Part shown: positions 31,612 through 42,650 of the stretch, one piece after another
Layout of the letters: each line of letters starts with the position of its first letter
Numbering within the stretch: position 1 is the stretch's first letter
NCBI RefSeq assembly: GCF_014635345.1
Contig: NZ_BMCU01000004.1
Location: 372,001-436,000 of the forward strand
DNA length: 64,000 bases
Direction: 5' to 3'
Source of the DNA: Rhodococcoides trifolii
Lineage (GTDB): Bacteria; Actinomycetota; Actinomycetes; Mycobacteriales; Mycobacteriaceae
Translations under genes and position numbers: made by a program
Notes under the pieces: model-generated
Seen by the model: the letters and a program-made list of their open reading frames with translations, nothing else
Database searches by the model: none
What the model was told of the DNA's origin: nothing

Positions 31612-32292
31612 TCAGGAGGTCGGAGCTTGATCCTCCGACAGATCGGGAACCGTCGTCATCACTTCGGGCCGGTGCATTTCCTTGCGGTACTGGTAGATGC
31701 CGAAGATCGTGCCGACGACGAGGGTAATGACCATGATCACGAGGACGGCGGGGAACAGCCACGGCACCTTGTCGATCCACGATCCGAAGTAGAAGCCGAT
31801 CAGCAGCAGGACCGGCGCCCAGATGATCGCGCCGAGGGTGCTCGCGATGGTGTATTTGCGGTGGTTCATCCCGCCGGCGCCCGCGACCATCGGGCAGAGC
31901 GTGCGCACCCACGGAATCCAGCGCGCCACGAGCACGGCCCAGAATCCGTGCCGCTCCAGCAGCGCGTTGACCTTGTCCAAGTTTTTGGTGTTGACGTACT
32001 TGCCGTTCTTGCGGGCGACGAGTTTGTGCCCGGTCTTGTGGCCGATGACGTACCCGACCTGATTGCCGGCCGTCGCGGCGACGAACGCACCGATGGACAG
32101 CGCCCACACGTGCGCGCTGCCCGACGAGTGCGCCGCGAGGGCGATGCCCGCGGTGATCAGCAGGGAGTCGCCGGGAAGGAACAGCCCGATGATCAAGGCG
32201 CATTCGAGGAACACGAACGTCACCACGACGACCCACACCAAGAGGGGTCCCGCCGATTCGATCATTCCGAAGCCGCCGCTGGCCAGCACCAT
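31612..32292 (-). CDS. DedA-family membrane protein
   Basis: 226 residues with PGDSLLITAGIALAA, the GNQVGYVIGHKTGHKLV stretch, and the FV-R-WIPWVRTLCPMVAG-GGMNHRKY motif of DedA (VTT) proteins, now known as lipid scramblases/flippases for undecaprenyl phosphate or phosphatidylethanolamine. It starts 12 nt after the stop of a second DedA gene, so the pair is cotranscribed and probably arose by duplication. Start ATG 32292 or 32265. Confidence 0.88.
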   Translation of the reverse strand: MVLASGGFGMIESAGPLLVWVVVVTFVFLECALIIGLFLPGDSLLITAGIALAAHSSGSAHVWALSIGAFVAATAGNQVGYVIGHKTGHKLVARKNGKYVNTKNLDKVNALLERHGFWAVLVARWIPWVRTLCPMVAGAGGMNHRKYTIASTLGAIIWAPVLLLIGFYFGSWIDKVPWLFPAVLVIMVITLVVGTIFGIYQYRKEMHRPEVMTTVPDLSEDQAPTS

Positions 32293-32304
32293 AGAAGAAC
32301 AGAC

Positions 32305-33018
32305 CTACTTGTCGTCGTCGAAGTGGTCGACTGCTTCGGCCATGGGAGTGGTGCGGGCACCGATCATGCGCTTGCCCACCTCGATGACGATCGGGACGAC
32401 CGACACGAGAACGATGATGATGAAGATGATGTCGACGTTGTCGCGGATGAACGCGATCTGGCCGAGGGCGTAGCCGAGCAGGGTCACGCCGGCGCCCCAG
32501 ACGATGCCGCCGATGATGTTGTAGGTGATGAAGACGCGGTAGCGCATGTCGGCCGCACCAGCGACGAGCGGCGCGAAGGTGCGCACGATCGGCACGAAGC
32601 GAGCGAGGAAGATCGTGATGGGTCCGTGTTTCTCGAAGAAGGCATGCGATTCGTCGATGTAGCTCTTCTTGAGGAACTTGTTGCCCTCTTTGAACAGGCC
32701 CGTGCCTGCCTTCTTGCCGATCAGGTAGCCGACCTGATCACCGAGGATCGCGGCGATCGGAATGGTGACCAGCAGGACCCACAGCGGCGCGAACGGCTCG
32801 ATGTCCGTCGACTTCGAGGCCGCGATCAGACCGGCCGTGAAAAGGAGTGAATCGCCGGGGAGCAGGGGAAAGAGCAGGCCCGACTCGATGAACACGACGA
32901 GGAGAAGACCGACCAGCACCCAGGTGCCGAACGAGTTCAGAAGGTTGACCGGATCCAGAAATCCGGGGAGAAGCGCCAGGTTGGTCACAGTGGTGTCGGC
33001 CGATGCCAGGATGCTCAC
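32305..33018 (-). CDS. DedA-family membrane protein (Rv0364-like)
   Basis: 237 residues from GTG 33018 (VSILASADTTV). Motifs are FPLLPGDSLLFTAGLIAA, GDQVGYLIGKKAG and FLARFVPIVRTFAPLVAGAADMRYRVF, with several hydrophobic segments. A -10-like TACTGT lies exactly 7 nt before this GTG on the - strand, which decides the start over longer readings to 33105. Divergent from fba, as Rv0364 and Rv0363c are arranged in M. tuberculosis. A perfect TACTCGCGAGTA palindrome lies 38 bp upstream. Confidence 0.87.
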   Translation of the reverse strand: MSILASADTTVTNLALLPGFLDPVNLLNSFGTWVLVGLLLVVFIESGLLFPLLPGDSLLFTAGLIAASKSTDIEPFAPLWVLLVTIPIAAILGDQVGYLIGKKAGTGLFKEGNKFLKKSYIDESHAFFEKHGPITIFLARFVPIVRTFAPLVAGAADMRYRVFITYNIIGGIVWGAGVTLLGYALGQIAFIRDNVDIIFIIIVLVSVVPIVIEVGKRMIGARTTPMAEAVDHFDDDK

Positions 33019-33025
33019 GGGCTTC

Positions 33026-33031
33026 ACAGTA
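33026..33031 (-). promoter_or_regulatory. Candidate -10 box, leaderless start of DedA at 33018
   Basis: TACTGT on the - strand, 7 nt before GTG 33018. Confidence 0.5.
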
Positions 33032-33055
33032 CCGGCGGCTTCTGAGAGTTCTCTG

Positions 33056-33067
33056 TACTCGCGAGTA
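33056..33067. promoter_or_regulatory. Operator-like perfect palindrome TACTCGCGAGTA
   Basis: Between divergent dedA and fba, close to where the dedA -35 region would be. Same half-site as the two sequences upstream of the giant carboxylase (19841, 19884). Confidence 0.5.
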
Positions 33068-33165
33068 AGTGTGGTCGACGCGACCCGGCGCGTGATGCTT
33101 GCCATACTGCTAGATGCAACGAGGCGACCACCGCCTCACCACGCTCACTCCTGGAGGTTTTTTCC

Positions 33166-34206
<1,041 letters not shown>

Positions 34207-34221
34207 GCAGCTCCGCCGCCT

Positions 34222-34261
34222 GTGCGCCTTTAAGTACCTCCACGGGTACTTAAAGGCGCAC
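34222..34261. terminator. Perfect 17-bp inverted repeat between fba and a convergent gene
   Basis: Arms 34222-34238 and 34245-34261 (GTGCGCCTTTAAGTACC and its complement), 6-nt loop, no T tract. Sits 15 nt after the fba stop and 15 nt after the convergent gene stop, so a bidirectional terminator is likely. It abuts the 17-mer GTGCCGAAGGCGCCTAC (34264-34280). Confidence 0.7.
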
Positions 34262-34276
34262 GGGTGCCGAAGGCGC

Positions 34277-34768
34277 CTACCGGCACACCTTCCACACGTC
34301 ACCCTGCTGCTCCAGATCGAAAGTCCGCGCCGACGTCACCGTCGGCGCGGACTTCGTCGATGCGGTGACCTGCACGATCGCCGTCGCATCGGTCACCTGC
34401 ACCGCGTCGATGCTCTCGATCATGGGGATGTTGCCCTGCGCGACGGCGCTGTCGTGGACCGACGCGAACTCGGCGTCGGGAATGTTCGTGTAGTAGCCGG
34501 CCAGGTCGCCGCACGTCGAGGTGCGCAGGACGGCCAGGTCGCCGCCGGCCAGCGCGTCGGTGAACGTGGTGACCGACGTGCGGATCTTGGACTCCGCCGA
34601 CTCCGGCTCGGGGCCCTTGTTCGTCGTCACCAGCAGAGCGGCCACAACGACGCCGGCGATCACCAGGGCGGCCACGATCAGCGACACGATCCACAGCCGT
34701 CGACGACGCGGCTTGGGAGCGCTCTCAGAAGCGGGCCCCACCTTTTGGGGCATTGCACGAGGAGTCAT
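34277..34768 (-). CDS. Rv0361-like single-span membrane protein
   Basis: 163 residues: basic cytosolic start (PKPRRRRL), one span (about 27-49, IVSLIVAALVIAGVVVAALLV) and an exported domain of ~105 residues with VTTFTDALAGGDLAVLRTSTCGDLAGYY and the final VWKVCR; its two Cys could form a disulfide. It resembles the NTF2-like/DUF4878 exported domains of mycobacterial membrane proteins. In M. tuberculosis the equivalent (Rv0361) is also divergent from the DUF3151 gene. ATG 34768 is preceded at 8 nt by TAGAGT. Confidence 0.7.
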   Translation of the reverse strand: MTPRAMPQKVGPASESAPKPRRRRLWIVSLIVAALVIAGVVVAALLVTTNKGPEPESAESKIRTSVTTFTDALAGGDLAVLRTSTCGDLAGYYTNIPDAEFASVHDSAVAQGNIPMIESIDAVQVTDATAIVQVTASTKSAPTVTSARTFDLEQQGDVWKVCR

Positions 34769-34776
34769 CACCGCGC

Positions 34777-34782
34777 ACTCTA
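34777..34782 (-). promoter_or_regulatory. Candidate -10 box, leaderless start of the 34768 gene
   Basis: TAGAGT on the - strand, 8 nt before ATG 34768. Confidence 0.45.
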
Positions 34783-34818
34783 TCCAGCGGTCACAGGGAA
34801 ATCGCCCAAGGAGGCACA

Positions 34819-35247
34819 ATGACACCCATGACTTCTTTCGGTGATCTTCTCGGCCCCCAGCCGACCCTCCTCCCCGGTGACGACGACGCGGAATCGGCGC
34901 TACTCAATCACGAGGCGCCCGAGAAGGTCGCCGCCGATCATCCGACCGCCTCGATCGCGTGGGCCTACTTGGCCGAAGCCGCCTTCGACGCCGGGCAGAC
35001 CATCACCGCCTACGCGTACGCCCGCACCGGCTACCACCGCGGCCTCGACCAGCTCCGCCGCAACGGGTGGAAGGGCTTCGGTCCGGTGCCCTACAGCCAC
35101 GAAGCGAACCGCGGATTCCTGCGCTGCGTCGCGATCCTCGCCCGCGCAGCACAGGCCATCGGCGAGACCGACGAATACGCTCGCTGCCTCGATCTGCTCG
35201 AGGACTGCGACCCGCGGGCAGCGGGGGAACTTGGCGTCGGCCAGTAA
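34819..35247 (+). CDS. DUF3151-family protein
   Basis: 142 residues, cytosolic, all-helical. LGPQPTLLPGDDDAESALLNHEAPEKVAADHP and the YAYARTGYHRGLDQLRRNGWKGFGPVPYSHEANRGFLRC block are the DUF3151 pattern (Rv0360c in M. tuberculosis). The repeated helical A-------YA-AR-GYHRGLD arrangement looks TPR-like. Function unknown but conserved across Mycobacteriales. ATG 34819 follows AAGGAGG by 4 nt. Confidence 0.85.
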   Translation: MTPMTSFGDLLGPQPTLLPGDDDAESALLNHEAPEKVAADHPTASIAWAYLAEAAFDAGQTITAYAYARTGYHRGLDQLRRNGWKGFGPVPYSHEANRGFLRCVAILARAAQAIGETDEYARCLDLLEDCDPRAAGELGVGQ

Positions 35248-36367
35248 GTACACGGAGCGGAGCAAGACGAAGGCCCGAGCGTCCTTTCGACGCCTGAAGC
35301 TCTCCGCACTTCCGGTCGTCCAGTGCGCGCTGGCGGCCGGTCTCGCGTGGTTCGTCGCCACGGAGTTGGTCGGTCACGAGCGCCCGTTCTTCGCTCCGAT
35401 CGCCGCGGTCGTCTCGCTCGGCGTCTCGTTGGGTGCGCGGATGCGCCGCTCGGTCGAACTGGTCGCAGGAGTGACCGTCGGCATCGGCATCGGCGACGTG
35501 CTGATCTCGCTCATCGGGACCGGGCCGTGGCAGATCGCCCTGGTGGTTGCGCTGGCGATGTCGACGGCGGTCCTGCTCGACGGCGGCGCCATCATCGCGA
35601 TGCAGGCGGGGTCGTCGGCCGTGCTCGTGGCGACGCTCATCCCGCCCGGAAACTCGGGCGGACCAGACCGAATGGTCGACGCGTTGGTCGGTGGTCTCGT
35701 CGGGATCGCCGTGGTCGCGCTGGTGCCCACCCACCCCGTGCGACGCGCCCGCAAGGACGCCGCGGCGGTCATCGACACCTCCGCTGCCGTATTGCGTCTG
35801 GTCGGAGAAGGGTTGCTGGCCAACGACTCTCGGCCGATATCGGAGGCTCTGGCCAAGGCGAGAGCCACTCAACCCCTGATCGACGCGATGCGCACCGACC
35901 TCCGCGGCGGGCGGGAGATCAGCCGGATCTCGCCGCTCTACTGGAACAGTCGGAAGCGGCTCGAGGAGTTGACGAAGACGGCGAATCCGCTCGACAACGC
36001 CGTTCGCAACATCAGGGTGTTGGCGCGTCGGTCGCTGTCGTTGGTGCAGGACGACGAGATCCTCGACCCGCGCTTGGTGCACCTCGTCGACGCGCTGTCG
36101 GACTCGCTCGTCGTGCTGCACAAGATGATCCTGGCGGACCCCGGAGAGCAGCCGGATCAGGCGGAGGCGGCGCGCGTGCTGCGGTCCGTCGCGGCCCACG
36201 CGAAACCGGAACTGATGCGCGACGCGGGGCTGTCGGCAACGGTGGTGCTGGCGCAGATCCGATCCATCATCGTCGACTTGCTGCAGGTGGCGGGCCTCTC
36301 GCGCATCTCTGCGTTGGCCACGCTGCCGCCGACGGTTGCGCACCCGGCGGTGACGCCGGAGGGGTGA
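35231..36367 (+). CDS. FUSC/aromatic-acid-exporter-type membrane protein
   Basis: 378 residues. Several hydrophobic segments lie in the first ~170 residues (VVQCALAAGLAWFVA, RPFFAPIAAVVSLGVSLGARMRRSVELVAGVTVGIGIGDVL, typical of the FUSC/ArAE family), followed by a ~200-residue helical cytosolic domain. Probably exports aromatic or amphipathic acids. The most sensible start is TTG 35231, 5 nt after ggggga and overlapping the DUF3151 gene by 17 nt, which implies coupling. Confidence 0.8.
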   Translation: MASASKYTERSKTKARASFRRLKLSALPVVQCALAAGLAWFVATELVGHERPFFAPIAAVVSLGVSLGARMRRSVELVAGVTVGIGIGDVLISLIGTGPWQIALVVALAMSTAVLLDGGAIIAMQAGSSAVLVATLIPPGNSGGPDRMVDALVGGLVGIAVVALVPTHPVRRARKDAAAVIDTSAAVLRLVGEGLLANDSRPISEALAKARATQPLIDAMRTDLRGGREISRISPLYWNSRKRLEELTKTANPLDNAVRNIRVLARRSLSLVQDDEILDPRLVHLVDALSDSLVVLHKMILADPGEQPDQAEAARVLRSVAAHAKPELMRDAGLSATVVLAQIRSIIVDLLQVAGLSRISALATLPPTVAHPAVTPEG

Positions 36368-36393
36368 CCGCGGTTCGTCGCGACCCCGTCGAC

Positions 36394-36413
36394 ACATGCA
36401 CAGGTGCGCATGT
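36394..36413. promoter_or_regulatory. Candidate metal-sensor operator ACATGCAC-AGGT-GCGCATGT
   Basis: 8-4-8 palindrome with one mismatched pair, ending on the first base of the -10 box of the cation transporter. Position and symmetry fit an ArsR/SmtB-type repressor that is displaced by metal; the repressor gene is not in the window. Confidence 0.5.
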
Positions 36414-36418
36414 ATGGT
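36413..36418 (+). promoter_or_regulatory. Candidate -10 box, leaderless start of the CDF transporter
   Basis: TATGGT ends 7 nt before ATG 36426 and shares its first base with the operator-like palindrome. Confidence 0.55.
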
Positions 36419-36425
36419 TCTGCGC

Positions 36426-37337
36426 ATGGGGCATGGACACGCGCACGGGCACGACGTCGGAGCCGACGCGTCGACGGCACGCATCCGCAGAATGGGCATC
36501 GCCTGGCTGATCCTGGTCGTCTTCTTCGCGCTCGAACTGACCGTCGGGCTCGTGATCGACTCGCTCGGTCTCATCGCGGACGCGGGCCATATGCTCACCG
36601 ACGTCCTCGGTATGACGATGGGCCTGGTCGCCCTGACGCTCGCGCGCCGCGGCAGCAATTCGGCGTCCCGCACCTTCGGATGGCACCGCGCCGAGGTCCT
36701 CACCGCCATCGCGAACGCCGTACTGCTGCTGGGTGTCGCGGTGTGGATCCTGGTCGAGGCGATCGGCCGCATCGGTGAGGAGCCCGACATCCCCGGCGGC
36801 GTCATGGTGGCCGTCGCCACAGCCGGACTGGTCGCGAACATCGTCGTCATGATGCTGATCCGTGCCGACGCGAAGGACAGCATCGCCGTCCGCGGCGCCT
36901 ACCTCGAAGTGCTGGCCGACGCGGTGGGCAGCGTCGGGGTTCTGATCGCCGGCGTCCTTCTGATGATCTTCGGCTGGGCGTGGGTCGACATCGTCGTCGG
37001 TGTCGCGATCTCGGTCTGGGTGGTGCCGCGGGCGGTCAAGCTGGCCGGGCAGTCCCTGCGCATCCTCACCCAGGCGAGCCCGTCGAGCGTCGACATCCCC
37101 GCGCTCGAAGCCGATCTCGCGGCGCTACCCGGTGTCGTCGACGTGCACGATCTGCACGTCTGGACCTTGACCACCGGCATGGACGTCGCGACGGTGCACA
37201 TCACCTGCAACGGCTCGGGATCGGTGATGCTGGACAAGTCGCGCACGGTGCTCGCGGGTTACGGTCTCGCGCACGCAACGGTGCAGGTGGAGCCGGCAGC
37301 CGAAGGCAAGCTGTGCAAGGACGAGCTGACCTGGTGA
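36426..37337 (+). CDS. CDF-family metal cation efflux transporter
   Basis: 303 residues with six hydrophobic segments; a His-rich start (MGHGHAHGHD) and the carboxy domain VVDVHDLHVWTLTTGMDVATVHI are typical of CzcD/ZitB-like exporters of Zn or related divalent metals. The transport site has HMLTD in segment two, but segment five reads YLEVLADAVGS, with Glu where CzcD has His; I recall this variant in other actinobacteria and it may alter metal preference. ATG 36426 is chosen from the -10 box 7 nt upstream and the start of the His motif. Confidence 0.9.
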   Translation: MGHGHAHGHDVGADASTARIRRMGIAWLILVVFFALELTVGLVIDSLGLIADAGHMLTDVLGMTMGLVALTLARRGSNSASRTFGWHRAEVLTAIANAVLLLGVAVWILVEAIGRIGEEPDIPGGVMVAVATAGLVANIVVMMLIRADAKDSIAVRGAYLEVLADAVGSVGVLIAGVLLMIFGWAWVDIVVGVAISVWVVPRAVKLAGQSLRILTQASPSSVDIPALEADLAALPGVVDVHDLHVWTLTTGMDVATVHITCNGSGSVMLDKSRTVLAGYGLAHATVQVEPAAEGKLCKDELTW

Positions 37338-37366
37338 CCCGCTGACGTTGTGACCCGCTGACGTTG
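37335..37366. repeat. Two tandem 16-bp repeats at the CDF stop codon
   Basis: TGACCCGCTGACGTTG occurs twice back to back; the first copy begins with the TGA stop. A third, degraded start (TGGCC) follows. Probably slippage. Confidence 0.8.
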
Positions 37367-37380
37367 TGGCCCCCTGGGAG

Positions 37381-38043
37381 CTACCTGACGAGAAGCCACT
37401 GCTGGTCGTGCCGGTACATCGACGACCGCGTGGTCTCGCGAGGAATGGCGACGCCGTCCTTGGTGAGACGCGCCGACTTCGCGCCGAGTTGCACCGCCCG
37501 GCCGGCAATCCAGCGCCGACGGAAGAAGCCGCGCTTGCCCTGAACGCGGGCGCGCAGGCCCGGCATCTCGAGCATGGGCGACACTTCGATGCCGGGGACG
37601 GAGCCGGAGAAGAGGCGCGTGTCGTCGACGTACGCCTCGCCGACAAGCTCTCCTTCGGAGCCGCAGACGGTGGCTCGCCCGACGAGCGCGGTGCCCGTGT
37701 CGTCGCGAATCAGCGGGGTGGGCGATGCGGTGCCGGAGAGCGCCACCTTGGCCGCTCGCGATCCGGTGCCGGTGTGGAAGAGCTCGCTGGCGTCGCTGGC
37801 CGTCTCCGGGACGTAGGCCACTTCCATGTGCAGCCGCTCGGTGCGCAGCAGTCGGGTGAGCACCGCGGCGAGGGACGCGTCGGTGCCGAGCACGATGATG
37901 CGGGGGTTGTGCGCGGTGTCCATTTCGGCGAGGAGAGCGTCGCAGTCGTCCTTGGTCGGTACCTCCGGTGCGTCGAACAACGGAAGATCCGACAGCGCGA
38001 TGGGAAGCAGTGGACTTCCACACTGCAGGACGAACGGAGTCAC
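37381..38043 (-). CDS. Rv0358-like conserved hypothetical protein
   Basis: 220 residues, no signal or membrane span. The centre reads NPRIIVLGTDASLAAVLTRLLRTERLHMEVAYVP, like the nucleotide-binding start of diacylglycerol-kinase/NAD-kinase-type folds, followed by PLIRDDTGTALVGRA and a mostly beta carboxy half with VQGKRGFFRRRWIAGRAVQLGA. The catalytic GGDGT motif of kinases is absent. Its position near purA and DUF3151 suggests equivalence to Rv0358 of M. tuberculosis, whose function I do not know. Convergent with the CDF gene. Confidence 0.6.
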   Translation of the reverse strand: MTPFVLQCGSPLLPIALSDLPLFDAPEVPTKDDCDALLAEMDTAHNPRIIVLGTDASLAAVLTRLLRTERLHMEVAYVPETASDASELFHTGTGSRAAKVALSGTASPTPLIRDDTGTALVGRATVCGSEGELVGEAYVDDTRLFSGSVPGIEVSPMLEMPGLRARVQGKRGFFRRRWIAGRAVQLGAKSARLTKDGVAIPRETTRSSMYRHDQQWLLVR

Positions 38044-38282
38044 ACTTCCCCCTGATGGATGATTTCAAACGACTCCATCCACCATAAGTGCGACGCGAGA
38101 TCATGCCACCCGATGAGGGGCCTCCGACGGTCTCGATTGCGCGTCTATTTCATAATTCAACGAGGAACGAACGCCGGCACCGGAAAATTGCTTCGCACAA
38201 CTGTCGATCGCGTCGCTCGTGAACGGTGGGTTTCGGAGCCGAAAATACCGTTCTACGTGCTGTAATGCTGCCCGTACCGGTC

Positions 38283-38288
38283 TAGCAT
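38283..38288 (+). promoter_or_regulatory. Candidate -10 box, leaderless start of the LuxR regulator
   Basis: TAGCAT ends 8 nt before ATG 38297. The 253-nt region before it (38044-38296) is AT-richer than the surroundings and shows no convincing gene. Confidence 0.45.
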
Positions 38289-38296
38289 CGTCACCT

Positions 38297-40906
38297 ATGA
38301 CTCACAGCTTTCCGCTGATTCGACGTGCGCTCGAATTCGAAGTCATCGCGTCCGCGCTCGAGCCCTCGACACTGCTGAATAACGCTGGGTGTGGTGTGGT
38401 GCTGACGGGTGCCGCGGGGGTCGGAAAGACGACGCTCGCACGTGAGGTCACCAAGACGATGCCCGAACACGTCCGGTGGGTGGCCGGCACGGAGTCGGCT
38501 CGCAGCATTCCGTTGGGCGTCTTCGCTCACCTCGTCGGCTCGGGAACGTCGTCGGACCCCGTCGCCTTTCTCTCGTCGGCGCGCTCGGCTCTGCTCGACT
38601 CGAAGGAACCCGTCGTCATCGGAGTCGACGACGCCCACCTCCTGGACCAGTTGTCGGCGACGCTCCTGCACCAACTCGCCATCGACCGCGCCGTGCGGAT
38701 CGTCGCGACCGTCCGGAGCGGGGAGGAGGTGCCCGACGCCGTCACCTCCCTGTGGAAGGACGGGCACCTGATGCGTGTCGATCTCACCGCCTTCACCCGC
38801 GAGCAGAGCATCGGGTTCATCGAGTCGGTGCTCGACGGTCCACTGGAAGGCTTCAGCGCCGATCGCATGTGGGAGGCGAGCGGTGGCAACGCGCTCTTCC
38901 TGCGTCATCTCGTCGAAAGCGCCATCGAGGCGGGGACGCTGCGACGCTCCCGCGGTGTGTGGCAGCTGCGGGGCCGCACCGGAATCACCTCCGAACTCGC
39001 CTCGCTGCTGGAAAGCCGCATTCACAGCCTTCCCGACGAGGTGCTGCGCGCACTACAGCTGCTGACCTTCTGTGAGCCGTTGGATCTCAACGTTCTCAGT
39101 GAGACCGCCGGTGAAGAGGCGGTGGAGGAAGCCGAGCGACGTGGTCTGGTCCGGGTCTCCGAGACCGGCAACGATCTCGACGTCCGCTTCACCCACCCGC
39201 TGTTCGGCGAGGTGATCCGCGGACAGATCGGACGCGTGGCCGGGCGACGGTTACGCGGTCTGCTGGTGCGCGCACTGAAGGAGCGGCCGGTCTCCGGTGC
39301 CGTCGAGCGACTTCGGTTGGCGGAGTTGGCCCTCGACAGCGACCAGAGTGTCAACGTGGACCTGTTGGCGAGCGCGAGCCAGGACGCGCTGGGGTTCGGC
39401 AAACTGGCCCTCGGCGAACGCCTCGCGCGCGCAGCCGTCACCTCGGGCGGTGGATTCTCGGCCTCGGACCTGCTCGCGAGAGCGCTTCTGTGGCAGGGAC
39501 ATTCGCGGGACGCAGAAGACCTGCTGACAGCGTACGACCCCGATTCGCTCGACGAGGTGCAGCTCGTGCGCTGGGGGTCGTCGCGCGTGGCAAATCTGAT
39601 GTGGGCGCGTGGGGATTCGGTCACCGCCGACACGGTTCTCGACATCGTCCGTGAGCGGGTGACGAACCCGCACCTGCGGGCAATCGTGGACGGGGTCGCC
39701 TCGATCGTGCTCGTCTTCGAGAACAATCCCGTCGACGCCGAGAAGTTGGCCATGAGTGTTCTGGCGCAACGGAACTCGCTTCCCTGGGCAACGGGCTGGG
39801 CCGCTTTCGGCGCGGGATACGCCTTGGCGGTGCAGGGCAAGGGATCTCAGGTTCCGGCGGTCGCCGCTCAGGGCGCCGCCGTGCACGATCAGCTCGACGG
39901 ACTGCTGCGTTTCCCGGCCGGGTTCGGTGAGGTGCTTGCGCTGCTGTTGACGGGCGACTTCGCTTCGGCCACAGCCAAGTCGACGGAGTTCCTGGACTTC
40001 TCCGTGACCGGTCAGTACCTGTCGTGGGGTCTGGCCAACGTCCATGTCGGGACCGTCGAGCTGGCCCGAGGCCAATGCGCTCGGGCCGCCAGCCGACTCG
40101 AACAAGCTCTGGCCGCACTCGATTCCGACGCGGACGCCGCCGGTTGGGCGTTTCCGGCGAGAGTCGGCTTGATACAGGCGTATTCGATGCTGGGCCGCGT
40201 GTCCGAGGCCGACGCGGTGTTGGTCACCGCCGACCAGAAGCGCGGGCGCCACCTCGCGGTGTTCGACGCGCAGCTCGAACTGTCGCGCGCGTGGCTCTCC
40301 GCCAACCGTGGTGAAACGACGGCCGCCGAGCGGCACGCTCGCCACGGCGCCGAGATTGCGCGCGACGCCGGACAGTTCGGTATCGAAGCGGTGCTGTTGC
40401 ACAACGCCGTTCGCTTCGGCGACCGAACCTGCTCGGCCCGTCTGACCGAATTGGTCGGCCTATGCGACGGATCGCTGGTGCCACTCTTCGCGGCGCACGC
40501 GTCGGCAGCGGAGAACGCCGACGGTGACGAACTGATGCGTCTGTCGACAGAACTCGAGCGGCTCGGCGCCCTCCCCGACGCAGCGGACGCCGCCGCCCTG
40601 GCCGCGGTCACGTTCGCCGGCAAGGGTGAACGTCGGCGGGCAGCCGAGGCTGGAGTGAGTGCGCGGGCGCTGGCCGACCGATGCGACGGCGCGACGACGC
40701 CCAACCTCGTGGCGGCCGCCCACCCCCTGCCGTTGACCAGCCGCGAACGCGAAGTGGCCTCGATGGTCGGAAGTGGACTGTCGAACCGTGAGATCGCGCA
40801 GCGGCTCTTCGTGTCGGTGCGCACCGTGGAGGGACACATCTATCGGGCCTGCACCAAGCTGGATGCGCCGGACCGCGGGTCGTTGGCACGGTTGGTGGAG
40901 GCGTAG
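38297..40906 (+). CDS. Large LuxR-family (LAL/STAND) transcriptional regulator
   Basis: 869 residues. Walker A GAAGVGKTT (38-46) and Walker B VVIGVDDAHLLD (about 109-120) define an AAA/STAND ATPase; about 400 residues of helical, TPR-like sequence follow, and a carboxy-terminal LuxR helix-turn-helix (LTSREREVASMVGSGLSNREIAQRLFVSVRTVEGHI, about 811-846) binds DNA. Length and order match the LAL regulators that sense an inducer through the ATPase/TPR part. No clear target operon adjoins it. Earlier in-frame starts are rejected because TAGCAT lies 8 nt before ATG 38297. Confidence 0.9.
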   Translation: MTHSFPLIRRALEFEVIASALEPSTLLNNAGCGVVLTGAAGVGKTTLAREVTKTMPEHVRWVAGTESARSIPLGVFAHLVGSGTSSDPVAFLSSARSALLDSKEPVVIGVDDAHLLDQLSATLLHQLAIDRAVRIVATVRSGEEVPDAVTSLWKDGHLMRVDLTAFTREQSIGFIESVLDGPLEGFSADRMWEASGGNALFLRHLVESAIEAGTLRRSRGVWQLRGRTGITSELASLLESRIHSLPDEVLRALQLLTFCEPLDLNVLSETAGEEAVEEAERRGLVRVSETGNDLDVRFTHPLFGEVIRGQIGRVAGRRLRGLLVRALKERPVSGAVERLRLAELALDSDQSVNVDLLASASQDALGFGKLALGERLARAAVTSGGGFSASDLLARALLWQGHSRDAEDLLTAYDPDSLDEVQLVRWGSSRVANLMWARGDSVTADTVLDIVRERVTNPHLRAIVDGVASIVLVFENNPVDAEKLAMSVLAQRNSLPWATGWAAFGAGYALAVQGKGSQVPAVAAQGAAVHDQLDGLLRFPAGFGEVLALLLTGDFASATAKSTEFLDFSVTGQYLSWGLANVHVGTVELARGQCARAASRLEQALAALDSDADAAGWAFPARVGLIQAYSMLGRVSEADAVLVTADQKRGRHLAVFDAQLELSRAWLSANRGETTAAERHARHGAEIARDAGQFGIEAVLLHNAVRFGDRTCSARLTELVGLCDGSLVPLFAAHASAAENADGDELMRLSTELERLGALPDAADAAALAAVTFAGKGERRRAAEAGVSARALADRCDGATTPNLVAAAHPLPLTSREREVASMVGSGLSNREIAQRLFVSVRTVEGHIYRACTKLDAPDRGSLARLVEA

Positions 40907-40939
40907 GGCGTGCGCCGCAGCTCGGCTCCGCTCCGCTCC

Positions 40940-40990
40940 GACTCAGGGGCACCCTCACACCGATAGATCGACTGAATGTGCCCCTGACTC
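40940..40990. repeat. Palindromic element, family 2, copy 1 (51 bp)
   Basis: Arm ACTCAGGGGCAC (40941-40952) pairs with GTGCCCCTGA-CT (40978-40989). The inner 46 bases are identical to the copy inside fas at 62269. Two copies in direct orientation stand 22 nt apart. Confidence 0.9.
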
Positions 40991-41001
40991 GGAGCAAGTA
41001 G

Positions 41002-42498
<1,497 letters not shown>

Positions 42499-42650
42499 CG
42501 CAGTCAAACGGGGGACATGCCGTCGTTCGGTCGGAGGAATCTGTCCCATATCACAAACTCGCGGCTGTTTTGTCGTGCTTGTTCGGCGCCTGTAGTTGAT
42601 ACTGGTGTCAGGCACCGCTTGGTCGGTGTCACAGGAGCAAAGGCAGAGCG

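Noticed and set aside
38059-38265. A 68-codon open frame before the LuxR gene
   Set aside because: No ribosome site, unusual composition and AT-rich context; ends inside the likely LuxR promoter region.
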